Counted from the stretch's first letter, positions 33,808 to 43,150 are shown. The stretch: DNA of 64,000 nt from Planctomycetota bacterium (GCA_022711755.1 JAKLEA010000005.1:124001-188000), one strand, 5' to 3'. A program made the numbers and translations. The notes: generated by a model from the letters alone, not told the origin.

Positions 33808-36456
33808 ATGGTTCGAATTCTTCAATCATCGGCCCTGATAAGCGCGTTTATGGGTTTTACCTCAGTCCTCGCGGCGGCGGAGGGCGTCCAATCGGCTGAC
33901 CGTTTTGAAGGGCGGTTCATTTCCGGCGCTGGGGACGCGGAATATCTCCGCCTGCTGGACGCGTCCTGCCGCGTATTCCAGCCCGATCCGGAGCTTCAGA
34001 GCATAACCATGCTATACACCCCGGCTTGGAACGGTTTTGTGGAAGGCCCGACGTGGGGCGCGTGGTGGATTCAGAACAGCTACGGCCCCTCCTTCTGCGC
34101 CATGCCGTTCCTGACGGAGCCGTGCGTCACGTTCCTCCAGAACGCCCAGGACCTCTGGTTCAGTCAGATGGGGGACGGCAAGCGCAAGGGCTACAAGGAT
34201 TGGGTGGCCCCCGACGGCTGCCTTTGCGACGCGGCCGCTCCGGGATGGATCGTCTACAAGCAGGGCGACGGGCGCATAGACATACACGACTGGGGCATGG
34301 AATTCACGGCTGCCGGTGTCGTAATGCAGTCCGAACTGTTGCTCATCGGGCGGGACTCCGATGCGATCAAACGCTACCTGCCGATGCTCGAGCGATGCGC
34401 CAACTTCATCGAAACGCGCCGCGACCCCTCCAACAACCTTTTCCTGGCCGGAGCGGCGGGGAACCTTCTCGCCCCAAGCTTCGCGGGATACAAGAAGCCC
34501 GACGGGACTTATGACAAAGCCTATCTGACCGGACTTTCAATCACCCACATCGCCGCGCTGGACAGGCTTATCGAACTTGAGAAACTTGCCGGAAATCCCG
34601 ATATGGCAGCGCATTATGCCGGATTGCGCGATTCGGCCCGGAAAGGACTGGCGCTTCTGACCACCGATGAAGGTTATTTCATCAAATACCTTGATCCTGA
34701 CGGAACGAGGCACGGAGTCTTCGGCGCGAAGAAATTCGGCTACTTCGAAGCGGTATGCAATCACGACGCCGTAGCGTTCCGCGTGGCCGATGACGCGCAG
34801 GCGGCTAAAATCTGCGGCAAAATCGCCTCAATTCCCGGTCTTCGCCCGAACGACGTCATCATCACCAACCATCCTTCGCTTGACGACATGTATGAAGCGC
34901 CGAACGGTCTCTGGTCGTTCGGGCGATGGGTGAACGGCGGGCACTGGACGACCTGCGAGGCGCGCATGATCATGGCCTATTATCGCGTCGGAAGGTTCGA
35001 GGAAGCCCGCCGCGCGATGAAGCAGATCATGAAATTCTACGAGACGTTCCGGACGGACAATCCGCTGGTTGATTTCGGCGACAATCCGTATCAGCCCAAC
35101 CTGCCGATCAACTGCGTATATGACACGTGGGGGGCGCCGGCAGGCTTCGTGCGCGGACTATTCGAGTATCTTTACAAGGCAGACGGTCTTACCCTCATGC
35201 CGCATATCCCGTCCGCAATAACGAGGCTGGAACAGAAATTTCCGATACGTTTCGGAACTAAACGCCTCTACATCTCGACCGCTGGAAGCGGCGAAATCAC
35301 ATCTGTCGAAGTCAACGGAACGTCATGGAAAACCTTCGACAAGACGTCGGTATTCCTCTCCTATGACGAGACCCCGGATGTTGCCAGCGTCACAATCTGC
35401 ATGGGTGGGGTATCTTTCGCAGAATCTCAAAAGTCCGCGAAAATCAGCGTGAAAGAAACTCCGGCGTTGGGTAATGCCTTCTGGGACATAAGCGATTTCG
35501 CGGCTCAGTCCGCCGGCAATACGCACCCGTTGCGCATCGGCGCCGACAGCAACGGGGAGACGCGCTTCGTCGGGGACATACGCCGCGCGAGAATCTTCAA
35601 CCGCGCACTGAGCGTGGAAGAAATCGCCGCGCTGGCCGCATCTCCCACAGCATCTTTGAAGGGCAATGCCGGACCTGTCGCAGATTACATCCTTGATAAA
35701 GCTGACGGAGGCGCGATTGCAAACGCCGCAGGAGGCGGTCTGACTGCAAAAATAACCGGCAAAGCCGATTTCGCAGACTCTCCGTCGGGCAAAGCCCTTC
35801 GACTCGCCGGGGAGAGTTTCGTCGAGGTCGCTCATGACCCTCGCCTGAGCATGAGAGACGCCTATACGCTCGACGCCTGGATTCGCCCGGAAAAGATGTC
35901 CGAAAGGGGCGGGCGCATAATAAACAAGGTTACATCCGGCGTTGATGACGGCTTCCTGTTGGACACGTATCCCGGAAACTCGCTGCGGCTCATCACAGAA
36001 CAGGGACACGCCGAATTCGACGCGAAGCTGACGCCCGGCGAGTGGGTTCACGTCGCCGGAACATTGGACAGGAACGGCGAGATGCGCCTGTTCATAAACG
36101 GCAAGGTCGTGGCGTCGGGCAAGGGGCAGCCGGCCCCCGCCGCCCAGCCCTGGCGCAGAGTCGGCGAGTTCCATCACCGTCTCTGCAAGGCCGGAATGGG
36201 GGATTCGTACGAAGCCGCGCACGCAGGACTGGTGATTGATTACGTTGCCGCGATACATGAACGCCTAGACCTGAGGGCGCAGGGCAAACTCAAGCTGTTG
36301 CCCGATGCGTCCCAGCTTGCCGCCGACAGGAGCTACGTTGACACCGTCAACAAGCTCGTCGAAGGTTTGGGCAAGACGATCCAGGGATACGAGAAGACGG
36401 ACGACCCGCGCAAAAAGCGGATTCTGGCGATCTGGCGCGAATGCGCGCCTGAATGA
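33808..36456 (+). CDS. Secreted six-hairpin glycosidase-like protein with LamG domain
   Basis: An 882-residue exported protein. The ATG at 33808 has GGGAG about 7 nt upstream and starts a Sec signal (LQSSALISAFMGFTSVLAAAEG); the upstream in-frame stretch is rejected. Residues about 60-500 form an (alpha/alpha)6 barrel of the type in GH15, GH63 and GH78: GAWWIQNSYGPSFCAMPF, DIHDWGMEFTAAGVV, LFLAGAAGNLLAPSF, GYFEAVCNHDAVAFRV, WVNGGHWTTCEARM, VYDTWGAPAGFVRG. The Asp/Glu residues in these segments are candidate catalytic residues. A LamG-type lectin domain follows at about 660-800 (LRLAGESFVEVAHDPRLSMRDAYTLDAWIRPE). It is directly upstream of a sugar ABC transporter, so import of its product is likely. 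The GH family is not assigned. Confidence 0.78.
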   Translation: MVRILQSSALISAFMGFTSVLAAAEGVQSADRFEGRFISGAGDAEYLRLLDASCRVFQPDPELQSITMLYTPAWNGFVEGPTWGAWWIQNSYGPSFCAMPFLTEPCVTFLQNAQDLWFSQMGDGKRKGYKDWVAPDGCLCDAAAPGWIVYKQGDGRIDIHDWGMEFTAAGVVMQSELLLIGRDSDAIKRYLPMLERCANFIETRRDPSNNLFLAGAAGNLLAPSFAGYKKPDGTYDKAYLTGLSITHIAALDRLIELEKLAGNPDMAAHYAGLRDSARKGLALLTTDEGYFIKYLDPDGTRHGVFGAKKFGYFEAVCNHDAVAFRVADDAQAAKICGKIASIPGLRPNDVIITNHPSLDDMYEAPNGLWSFGRWVNGGHWTTCEARMIMAYYRVGRFEEARRAMKQIMKFYETFRTDNPLVDFGDNPYQPNLPINCVYDTWGAPAGFVRGLFEYLYKADGLTLMPHIPSAITRLEQKFPIRFGTKRLYISTAGSGEITSVEVNGTSWKTFDKTSVFLSYDETPDVASVTICMGGVSFAESQKSAKISVKETPALGNAFWDISDFAAQSAGNTHPLRIGADSNGETRFVGDIRRARIFNRALSVEEIAALAASPTASLKGNAGPVADYILDKADGGAIANAAGGGLTAKITGKADFADSPSGKALRLAGESFVEVAHDPRLSMRDAYTLDAWIRPEKMSERGGRIINKVTSGVDDGFLLDTYPGNSLRLITEQGHAEFDAKLTPGEWVHVAGTLDRNGEMRLFINGKVVASGKGQPAPAAQPWRRVGEFHHRLCKAGMGDSYEAAHAGLVIDYVAAIHERLDLRAQGKLKLLPDASQLAADRSYVDTVNKLVEGLGKTIQGYEKTDDPRKKRILAIWRECAPE

Positions 36457-36561
36457 GGCACGAATACGCCATCAGGCAGGACGCGCTTTCGCAGCGCAAT
36501 AACGCATTGCGCGCATGGACGCAGAGAGACGAAATAGAAGGGTCAGGGAGGGCGAGAATCC

Positions 36562-38070
36562 GTGTCGGAAGTCGGCGTGGCTCTGGAACTGCGCGGCGTG
36601 TCGAAACGCTATCCCGGCACACTCGCCGTGGACGGCGTGGACCTGACCGTCCTCGCGGGGGAGGTGCACGCCATCGTCGGCGAGAACGGCGCAGGCAAGA
36701 GCACGCTGATGAAGACCATCGCCGGCTCATTCAACGACTATTCCGGCGAAATTCTTGTCAATACGAAGGAGGTCGCCCTTCATTCCCCGGCAATCGCGCG
36801 GTCCGTCGGCATCGGGATGATTCACCAGGAGTTGAGCCTTGCCCCGCCTTTGAGCGTCGCCGAGAACCTTCTTGCCGGCCGCCTGCCGAAACGGTTTGGC
36901 CTGCTCGACCGCCGCCGGACGATCTCGGAATCGCGGCGTCTGCTGGAACAAATCGGTCTGAACCTCGATCCGAACGTCCGCGTGGAGGAAATCTCTCAGC
37001 ATGAGGCACAACTCGTCGAAATCGCTAAAACTCTCGGCAACCGCCCCTGTATCCTCGTGATGGACGAGCCGACAAGCTCGTTGAGCCGCGATGAGGTCGG
37101 CCGCCTGTTTGAAATAATTCGCCGCCTTCGCAACCAGGGGCTGGCAATCATCTACATCTCCCACCACCTGTCCGAAGTTTTCGAGATCGCCGACCGCGTA
37201 ACGGTCATGCGGGATGGGCGGAAGGTGGCGATGAAGGAAATCGCCGAGGCCACGCCGGCGCAGATTGTCGAGATGATGATCGGCGGCATGGTCTCGGACC
37301 TCTACGCCGAACGGGCCGCCGCTCCAGGCGAGTACCGATTCCGCGTAACCGGGTTGACACGATGGGGCTTCTTCCACGAGGTTTCCTTCAGCGTCCGGAA
37401 AGGTGAAATCTTCGGCATCGGAGGTCTGAGCGGCTCCGGGCGCAGCGAACTGGCAAGATCGCTCTGCGGCATTGACCCGGTTGACGCGGGAACCATCGAA
37501 CTGGACGGGCGGAGATTAAAACCATCCTGCTACAGAGAGGCAATCGAGGCCGGCATCGCCTACCTGACCGAGGATCGCAAGCAGGCCGGGCTTGCCCTGC
37601 GCATGACAATGGCGGAGAACGCGCTGTCCGCCGTCATCCCGCGCCTGTGCCGGTTGGGAGTCTACCTCCCCGGCAGGTGGCGCGACCGGCTGACGGAACT
37701 GATCTCATCGCTTCGCGTATCCCCCCCCGATCCCGGCGCGGAGACAGGCAGTCTCTCAGGCGGTAATCAACAGAAGGTCCTCCTTGCCAAATGGCTGGCA
37801 GCCGGGCCGGAGGTCCTTATCCTGGACGAGCCGACGCGCGGGGTTGACGTCGGCGCGAAGGGAATCATCCACCGCGCGATAGCGAAGCTTGCCGACGACG
37901 GCAAAAGCGTCATCCTGATCTCATCCGACCTGCCGGAACTTGTCGGACTGAGCGACCGGATTGCGATCATGCGAAAGGGACGGCTGATAGGCGAAATGGC
38001 TGGAACTGACTGCGCGGAGGAAGCGGTACTGCTGGCCGCCAACGGCGAGGTGGAGATGCTGAAGACATGA
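36562..38070 (+). CDS. Ribose-type sugar ABC transporter, double ATPase (RbsA/MglA-like)
   Basis: A 502-residue double-ABC ATPase. The first half has Walker A GENGAGKST, a degenerate signature (ISQHEAQLVEIAK) and Walker B ILVMDEPTSSL. The second half has the degenerate P-loop GLSGSGRSELARSL typical of RbsA, signature LSGGNQQKVLLAKWLA and Walker B VLILDEPTRGVDVG. GTG start with GGAGGG about 9 nt upstream. It overlaps the first permease by 4 bp. It drives uptake of a monosaccharide of the ribose, xylose, galactose or related class; specificity lies in the binding protein. Confidence 0.93.
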   Translation: MSEVGVALELRGVSKRYPGTLAVDGVDLTVLAGEVHAIVGENGAGKSTLMKTIAGSFNDYSGEILVNTKEVALHSPAIARSVGIGMIHQELSLAPPLSVAENLLAGRLPKRFGLLDRRRTISESRRLLEQIGLNLDPNVRVEEISQHEAQLVEIAKTLGNRPCILVMDEPTSSLSRDEVGRLFEIIRRLRNQGLAIIYISHHLSEVFEIADRVTVMRDGRKVAMKEIAEATPAQIVEMMIGGMVSDLYAERAAAPGEYRFRVTGLTRWGFFHEVSFSVRKGEIFGIGGLSGSGRSELARSLCGIDPVDAGTIELDGRRLKPSCYREAIEAGIAYLTEDRKQAGLALRMTMAENALSAVIPRLCRLGVYLPGRWRDRLTELISSLRVSPPDPGAETGSLSGGNQQKVLLAKWLAAGPEVLILDEPTRGVDVGAKGIIHRAIAKLADDGKSVILISSDLPELVGLSDRIAIMRKGRLIGEMAGTDCAEEAVLLAANGEVEMLKT

Positions 38071-39074
38071 CTCCCGGCGCCGGAAACCCGGACATGAGCG
38101 CAACGGCTAAAAACCGGCTTGCCGCCTTCATCGGCCGAAGCGGAGTCTTCGCGGCGCTCGGTCTCTTGTTGTTGCTGGGCGGGGCGGTGTCGGGGGATTT
38201 CTACACGCGCGTCAACCTTATGAACGCGCTGAAGACGGTGACGCTGCTTGGCATTGTCGCGGTCGGCGTGTCCTTTGTCGCCTACAGCGGCAACTTCGTT
38301 GATCTTTCCCTGCCATTGATAATGGCGTTGTCCGGGATCGTTTCCGTCACAATGCTGCGTTATGGAATCGCCGTCAGCCTTGCCTGCGGCATCGCCGCCG
38401 GGATGTGCGTCGGCGCGGTGAACGGGCTTGTTGTCGGCTATCTTCGACTGAACCCGATCATCTGGACGCTGGCGATGAACTCCGTGGCGGACGGGTTCAT
38501 ACGCTGGGTCTACGGCGGGCAGCAGGTCTACGCCGATGAAAAGACGGATGCCGGGCGTCTTTTCACAGGTCTGTACCACGCAGAGATTTTTGGAACGGTT
38601 CCCCTCATAACCGTGATTCTTATCCTGCTTGCGATCGCGGGGCAGGCGATTATGAAGCGAACGGGCTACGGCGCGGGGCTGAAGCTGGCAGGCTCGGCTC
38701 CGGAGGTTGCGCGTCTCACCGGCGTTCCGGTCAGCCGTTATGTGTTTTTCGCCTTCCTGATCTCAGCTTTCGCGTCATCGGTCGGCGGATTGCTGCTGAC
38801 AAGTTTCAACAAGGTAGGCGCGGCCTACATTGGTGAGGGCTACGGCTTCTCGGCAATCACGGCGGTCGTCATAGGCGGCGTGACCCTCGCCGGCGGTCGC
38901 GGGAGCGTCATCGGCGCGATGGGCGGCGTTCTGGTCATGGGATTGCTGGCCAACATCATGTCGCTGGCCGGAATCGGCATGTTCAAACAGTCCGTCATCC
39001 AGGGAGCCGTATTCATACTCGTGGTCGGCCTCCAGTCCTACGCTCGCAGAAGAACGGGGGTGGAAGATGCCTGA
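38067..39074 (+). CDS. Ribose-type sugar ABC transporter permease 1
   Basis: A 335-residue RbsC-like inner-membrane permease with about ten hydrophobic segments. Family landmarks are VNLMNALKTVTLLGIVAVGVSFV, VDLSLPLIMALSGIV, the EAA-like region AGSAPEVARLTGVPVSRYVF, and YGFSAITAVVIGGVTLAGGRGSVIGAMGG. ATG overlaps the ATPase stop (ATGA), and its own end overlaps permease 2 by 8 bp, so the three genes are tightly coupled. Two different permeases suggest a heterodimeric channel rather than the RbsC homodimer. Confidence 0.92.
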   Translation: MTPGAGNPDMSATAKNRLAAFIGRSGVFAALGLLLLLGGAVSGDFYTRVNLMNALKTVTLLGIVAVGVSFVAYSGNFVDLSLPLIMALSGIVSVTMLRYGIAVSLACGIAAGMCVGAVNGLVVGYLRLNPIIWTLAMNSVADGFIRWVYGGQQVYADEKTDAGRLFTGLYHAEIFGTVPLITVILILLAIAGQAIMKRTGYGAGLKLAGSAPEVARLTGVPVSRYVFFAFLISAFASSVGGLLLTSFNKVGAAYIGEGYGFSAITAVVIGGVTLAGGRGSVIGAMGGVLVMGLLANIMSLAGIGMFKQSVIQGAVFILVVGLQSYARRRTGVEDA

Positions 39075-40122
39075 CGCGACAAACGAGCGCGGCATGAAGA
39101 CCCCGGCGCTGCAGGCTTCCCATTCCGGTCGGCGGATCGGGGGGTGGATTGACCGCAACAGGATATTCCTCCTCGGCGCAGTCGTGATCGGCGTCATGGC
39201 GGTCATGGCTCCGGGTTTCCTGACGGCGCAGAACATGTCCAGCATTCTGAAGACGACGAGCGTCAACATCTTCGCCGCCGTCGGCCTGACGATTGTCATG
39301 ATCTGCGGTCATCTCGACCTTTCGTTCGGCTCCACGGCGACGCTCGGCGGGATGCTCGTGATCGGGCTTCAGCCGGAGCTGGGATGGGCCGGCGGGACGT
39401 TCGCCGCGCTCATCGCCGGAGCGCTTGTTGGAATCGTTAACGGCCTGCTCGTTTCGCGCGCAAAGATCGGCTCCTTCATCGTAACGCTGGGCACAATGAT
39501 AATTGTCCAGGGCCTTGTGAACATGTATTGCGGCGGGGGGACGCTCAACGTGTCGGACTTCCGCCTCGCGGATTTCTTAGACCGGGACATATGGGTCTTG
39601 TCGCCGCGCGTCATTCTGGCGATTGCAGCCGTCGGCGCGTTCGCAGTAATGCTCTCAAGTACCGTCATAGGGAGGAACTTCCATCTGATCGGAGGCAACC
39701 CCCAGACCGCCTGGTACGCCGGGCTTTCCTCGGAAAGATACCTGGTCGGAGCATTTACCGCATGCGGCGCGCTGTCCGCCTTCGGCGGGGCCGTCAACTC
39801 GATGGCAACCAGTTCAGCGAACCCGACGTCCGGATCAAAGTCGCTCATGCTCGTCATCGCGGCGGTCATCATCGGCGGAACGTCAATGAAGGGCGGCAAG
39901 GGCAGCGTCGTCCACAGCACGGTTGCCGTATTCACGCTGACGGCCCTCATCAACGGACTCGGTCTGCTGGGGGCGGGATTCGAAATACAACTTGTCGCCA
40001 GCGGCATTGTCCTGGCGACGATAATCCTCTACGATGCAGTCTCGTTGCGGCGTCAGGAGAGGAAGCGCGGCATCCGCCCGGACCTTTTGGCGGAGATGCG
40101 CGCCAAAAGGCCGGGGAGATAG
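39067..40122 (+). CDS. Ribose-type sugar ABC transporter permease 2
   Basis: A 351-residue RbsC-like permease: AQNMSSILKTTSVNIFAAVGLTIVMICGHLDLSFGSTATLGGML, GIVNGLLVSRAKIGSFIVTLGTMIIVQGL, IGGNPQTAWYAGLSSERYLVGAF and the C-terminal KSLMLVIAAVIIGGTSMKGGKGSV segment. It follows and overlaps permease 1 and precedes the binding-protein gene by 35 bp. Its sequence is clearly different from permease 1, consistent with two distinct subunits. Confidence 0.92.
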   Translation: MPDATNERGMKTPALQASHSGRRIGGWIDRNRIFLLGAVVIGVMAVMAPGFLTAQNMSSILKTTSVNIFAAVGLTIVMICGHLDLSFGSTATLGGMLVIGLQPELGWAGGTFAALIAGALVGIVNGLLVSRAKIGSFIVTLGTMIIVQGLVNMYCGGGTLNVSDFRLADFLDRDIWVLSPRVILAIAAVGAFAVMLSSTVIGRNFHLIGGNPQTAWYAGLSSERYLVGAFTACGALSAFGGAVNSMATSSANPTSGSKSLMLVIAAVIIGGTSMKGGKGSVVHSTVAVFTLTALINGLGLLGAGFEIQLVASGIVLATIILYDAVSLRRQERKRGIRPDLLAEMRAKRPGR

Positions 40123-40157
40123 CCCTGCCGCCCAACGCAAGCTCAAGGAGATCAGCG

Positions 40158-41351
40158 ATGAATTTGCGGAAATCAATGTCCGTAGCAATTGCCGTAACGG
40201 TTCTTTTCGCGATCGGGTGTCGGCGCGCGGAAAAGGCCGCAAAGACCGAAGACGCGAAGCAGCGCGGGCGGGAGGAGTCCCTGGCCGTTGACATCTCCGG
40301 CCTGAAGTCCGAGGACGGCCAACCGCTCATCGTGGCGGACGACTCCCCTCTGACTCCCCCCCAGCGCCCCGCCGACCCCGAGGCGCTCCCGCTGGAGGAC
40401 CCCCTCCATTGGTACGACATCGAATACGCGGGATGGAAATGCGAGAAGGCGAAACAGCCGGAATCCCCCAACGACGGGTGCAAGGGCAAGAAAGTCGTCT
40501 TCCTCAAGTTCGTGGACCATCCCTACCACAACGCCTACTTCAACGGCATGAAGAAGGTCGCCGACGCCTACGGCATCCAGGTCAAGACGATGGTCGCCAA
40601 TACGGACATCAACATTCAGGCCCAGCAGGTTGATCAGGCGATCAACGAGCGCCCGGACATGGTCATCATCCAACCGGTTGACGCCAAGGCGGTCGTCCCC
40701 CTGCTCCGGAAGCTCAATCAGGCGGGCGTCCCTGTCATCGCCAGCAACCTGATTCCGACAGACCAGGGGATGCCCTACATACTGACGTGGACGGGGCCGG
40801 ACGACTGGGGGCAGTTCCGAATGCTGGCGCATGAATTCGCAAGGCTGATGAACAACGAGGGCGGCTACTGCATCGTGCGGCATCTGGAGGGAACGTCGCC
40901 CTACTACTCCCGCACTTTCGCGATGATGACGGAGCTGAAGAAGATCGCCCCGAACATGAAGATGCTGGACATGCAGCCGTGCGGGCTGAAGGCGGAGGCC
41001 GCCTCAACGCTCGTGAGCGGGTGGATCAGCCGCTTCAAGGGCGAGTTGAAGGGAATCGTCAGCGCGGACGATTCGGGCGCGCAGATCGGCATCAACGACG
41101 CGATCAAGGCGCACAACCGGGAGGACATAATCCGCGTCGCCGCCGGCAACAGCAAGGTGGGGATGGACTTCGTGAAGGCCGGGACGCTCCACGCGATAAC
41201 GTATCAGTCCGCCGAGTCTGACGGGGCGCTTCCGATGAAACTCGCCGCCGACTGGTTCATGGGCAAGCCGATAACGAAATCGGTCCACTACCTGCGCAAG
41301 CACATTATCACGAAGAAGGACGTTGACCAGTTCATGCCGGCGCAGTGGTAG
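40158..41351 (+). CDS. Sugar-binding lipoprotein of the ribose-type ABC transporter
   Basis: A 397-residue periplasmic-binding-protein-like lipoprotein. The ATG at 40158 has CAAGGAG 7 nt before it; a long in-frame stretch overlapping permease 2 is not coding in this frame. The signal VAIAVTVLFAIGC gives the lipid-anchored Cys. Residues about 20-100 are an unusual charged Pro-rich spacer with two Cys (WKCEKAK, DGCKGK). The Type I binding domain follows: KKVVFLKFVDHPYHNAYFNGMKKVADAYG, QAINERPDMVIIQPVDAKAVVPLL, GVPVIASNLIP, KGIVSADDSGAQIGINDAIKAHNR and AITYQSAESDGALPMKLAADWFMG. It is last in the four-gene operon and is followed by a terminator-like hairpin. Confidence 0.9.
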   Translation: MNLRKSMSVAIAVTVLFAIGCRRAEKAAKTEDAKQRGREESLAVDISGLKSEDGQPLIVADDSPLTPPQRPADPEALPLEDPLHWYDIEYAGWKCEKAKQPESPNDGCKGKKVVFLKFVDHPYHNAYFNGMKKVADAYGIQVKTMVANTDINIQAQQVDQAINERPDMVIIQPVDAKAVVPLLRKLNQAGVPVIASNLIPTDQGMPYILTWTGPDDWGQFRMLAHEFARLMNNEGGYCIVRHLEGTSPYYSRTFAMMTELKKIAPNMKMLDMQPCGLKAEAASTLVSGWISRFKGELKGIVSADDSGAQIGINDAIKAHNREDIIRVAAGNSKVGMDFVKAGTLHAITYQSAESDGALPMKLAADWFMGKPITKSVHYLRKHIITKKDVDQFMPAQW

Positions 41352-41365
41352 CAGAAAACGAAACG

Positions 41366-41404
41366 GGCGTAGATGCAATTGCGTCTCCGCCAGTATGTTT
41401 TAAA
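41366..41404 (+). terminator. Candidate intrinsic terminator of the sugar ABC operon
   Basis: Imperfect hairpin at 41366-41391: GGCG and CGCC outer pairs, AGA/TCT, then GC/GC around an AATT loop, with one mismatch and one wobble. It is followed by AGTATGTTTTAAAT. It lies 15 bp after the binding-protein stop. Confidence 0.5.
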
Positions 41405-41500
41405 TAAAACAATAGCATATTATACCGTTCTCTACCACTTTTTCGCTAACTAATGCGGAGAGCGAACGTCGTGTCGCCTCATGGCCTTGTTGGACGATTC

Positions 41501-41938
41501 TCACTTCTCAAACAGCTCCCAGTTGTCCTCGAATTCTTTTAAAGGACCGTAGTTAACAGCAGGCATTGTACTGGGTGTCTCTCCAGCGTAGGACGATCCA
41601 AAGAACCGATTGATATCACGGCGAATTGACTCACCAGGGACGATGAAGAACTGCTCGTCCTGATCGTCTTGGTTCAACAAGACAAACACATACACATGTC
41701 CCGGCTTGATGCTTTCGCGTCGCATCAGGAAACAGTTTTTCGACCGGAGGGTCTTGACTTGAACGTTGAACGTCCGGTCGGTTCTGGGATTATGTACGAA
41801 GAGATCGATTGCTTTCGCGTTTCCCATCGTGACTGATACCTGCATACGGCGCTTGAACAGCTTTCCAGCGACGAGAAACTCACCGGCCATGCCAGTGAGT
41901 TGCCCGTCAATGTGCGGTCGTCTGACATTGTCTGTCAT
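41501..41938 (-). CDS. Small PD-(D/E)XK nuclease-like protein (DUF4365/PF11645-like)
   Basis: A 145-residue protein with a compact nuclease-type core: GMAGEFLVAGKLFKRRM (Glu in the first helix), AIDLFVHNPRTDRTFNVQVKTLRSK, which gives the D ... Q-x-K pattern of PD-(D/E)XK enzymes. A C-terminal part contains YVFVLLNQDDQDEQFFIVPG. It is more AT-rich than its neighbours and has no strong ribosome site (GAG about 7 nt before ATG). It sits alone between the ABC operon and an oxidoreductase gene, with GTAGGGTGGGC-type and palindromic DNA just upstream of its start. The substrate and role are unknown. Confidence 0.65.
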   Translation of the reverse strand: MTDNVRRPHIDGQLTGMAGEFLVAGKLFKRRMQVSVTMGNAKAIDLFVHNPRTDRTFNVQVKTLRSKNCFLMRRESIKPGHVYVFVLLNQDDQDEQFFIVPGESIRRDINRFFGSSYAGETPSTMPAVNYGPLKEFEDNWELFEK

Positions 41939-41956
41939 TTGTCGTCTCGGCCAGTT

Positions 41957-42077
41957 GTAGGGTGGGCGAAACCGCAGGTTTTACACAGGCGGCAGAAGCA
42001 TCACCAACCGCGTGCGCGCAACTCGCAGTCTCGTTTCGCGACGGTGTCTCGCTCAGAGACTGCGAGTCGCACACCCA
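41957..42077. repeat. Complex palindromic element related in motif to the RM-flanking repeats
   Basis: TGTAGGGTGGGCGAAACCG (41957-41975), with GGTTTTACAC shortly after, resembles the GAAACC ... GGTTTTACGC tail at 7108-7143. Further on, a perfect 12-bp inverted repeat ACTCGCAGTCTC (42021-42032) and GAGACTGCGAGT (42056-42067) is enclosed by GTGCG and CGCAC. It fills the gap between the nuclease-like gene and the oxidoreductase stop. The relation to the RM repeats is by shared short motifs only. Confidence 0.55.
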
Positions 42078-42085
42078 ACTACCAA

Positions 42086-43150
42086 CTACTTCGCCTTCTG
42101 CGACGCCCGTAGCGCCTTGACGTACTGCACGGCGACTTCAAGGTCCTTCACTGCGTCTTCCGAGGGCGAGATCAGCGGCTGCTCGCCCCGGACCTCGGCG
42201 ACGAACATGCGCGCCTGCTCGAACATCGCCCATTCCGTGTTGACGTAAATCCGCGATTCGGACGACTTGTATTTCTCTGCCCCCCGGAAGCAGGCTAGCG
42301 ATCCGGAGTACTGCTGAAGCGGCGCGGGAAGATCAACCTGTATCCAGCCCTTCTCGAAGCACGCCTTGTATGTTTCCTCCCAGTGATCCGGACACTGGTA
42401 CGGGGCCATCTCAAGGACGATCACGACGCCGCTGTCCGACATGGCCGTGAAGGTGACGCCCTTCGGGTCGGCGTACGTTACCTTGTAATCCTCGCCCAGC
42501 AGGTAGCGGATGAGGTTGATCTGGTGGATGTAGTAGTTAATGAAGGCGTTGTAAAGCTGGGCGTCGGCCTCCGGCATGTCGTCCGGAAGACCCTCCCATT
42601 TCTGACCGTCGTAGCCGGGGAACGGCTCGCCGGATGAAAGGCATTTCGCGGTGAGATTCCAGGGGCCGGGGGGCATCGTGACGCGCAGGTAGCGCAGCGG
42701 GCCGCATTCGCCCGATTTCTTCCATTCGGCGATCATCGCCTTGCCGCGCACGGACGCCGGGTCGCAGCGCTTCATGTATCCGACGTGGTAGATGACGCCG
42801 TTCTTTTTCGCCAGCTTCGATATCTTCTTCGCGTTGGCGACGCGGCAGCAGATCGGCTTCTCCGTTATGACGTGCTTGCCGGCCTTGAGCAGGTCGGGGA
42901 TGATCGCGTCATGCAGGGAATAGGGCAGAATGGCTACAACGGCCTCGACGTCGGCCTCCTTCAGCATCGTCTTATGGTCCGGGTAGACCTTCGCCACGCC
43001 GTAGCGGGTCGCGACCAGTTCCGCCAGCTTCGGCCTGCCCTCGGCAAGGGCGACCAGTTCGCAATCCGGCAGTTGCGCGTAGTTGGCCAGGTGGGCTAGT
43101 TGGCCCATGTATCCCGCGCCCACGAATCCGAGTTTCACCTTTGCGGCCAT
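42086..43150 (-). CDS. Gfo/Idh/MocA oxidoreductase (cytoplasmic)
   Basis: A 354-residue NAD(P)-dependent oxidoreductase. The ATG at 43148-43150 is preceded by GGAGA about 8 nt away, so the longer open frame is not used. The Rossmann fingerprint is LGFVGAGYMGQLAHLANYAQ, then EAVVAILPYSLHDAIIPDLLKAGKHVITEKPICC with the EKP motif, and a substrate domain with YNAFINYYIHQINLIRYLLGEDY. It is last in a minus-strand run, 19 bp after the isomerase-like gene. The pair probably handles a keto-sugar or inositol-type substrate. Confidence 0.9.
   Translation of the reverse strand: MAAKVKLGFVGAGYMGQLAHLANYAQLPDCELVALAEGRPKLAELVATRYGVAKVYPDHKTMLKEADVEAVVAILPYSLHDAIIPDLLKAGKHVITEKPICCRVANAKKISKLAKKNGVIYHVGYMKRCDPASVRGKAMIAEWKKSGECGPLRYLRVTMPPGPWNLTAKCLSSGEPFPGYDGQKWEGLPDDMPEADAQLYNAFINYYIHQINLIRYLLGEDYKVTYADPKGVTFTAMSDSGVVIVLEMAPYQCPDHWEETYKACFEKGWIQVDLPAPLQQYSGSLACFRGAEKYKSSESRIYVNTEWAMFEQARMFVAEVRGEQPLISPSEDAVKDLEVAVQYVKALRASQKAK

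Noticed and set aside
36453..37004. Small gene before the ABC ATPase
   Set aside because: Arg-rich frame overlapping the ATPase gene; the real gene starts at GTG 36562 with its own ribosome site.
39528..40157. N-terminal extension of the sugar-binding protein frame
   Set aside because: It overlaps permease 2 in another frame and lacks the lipoprotein signal; CAAGGAG marks the ATG at 40158.
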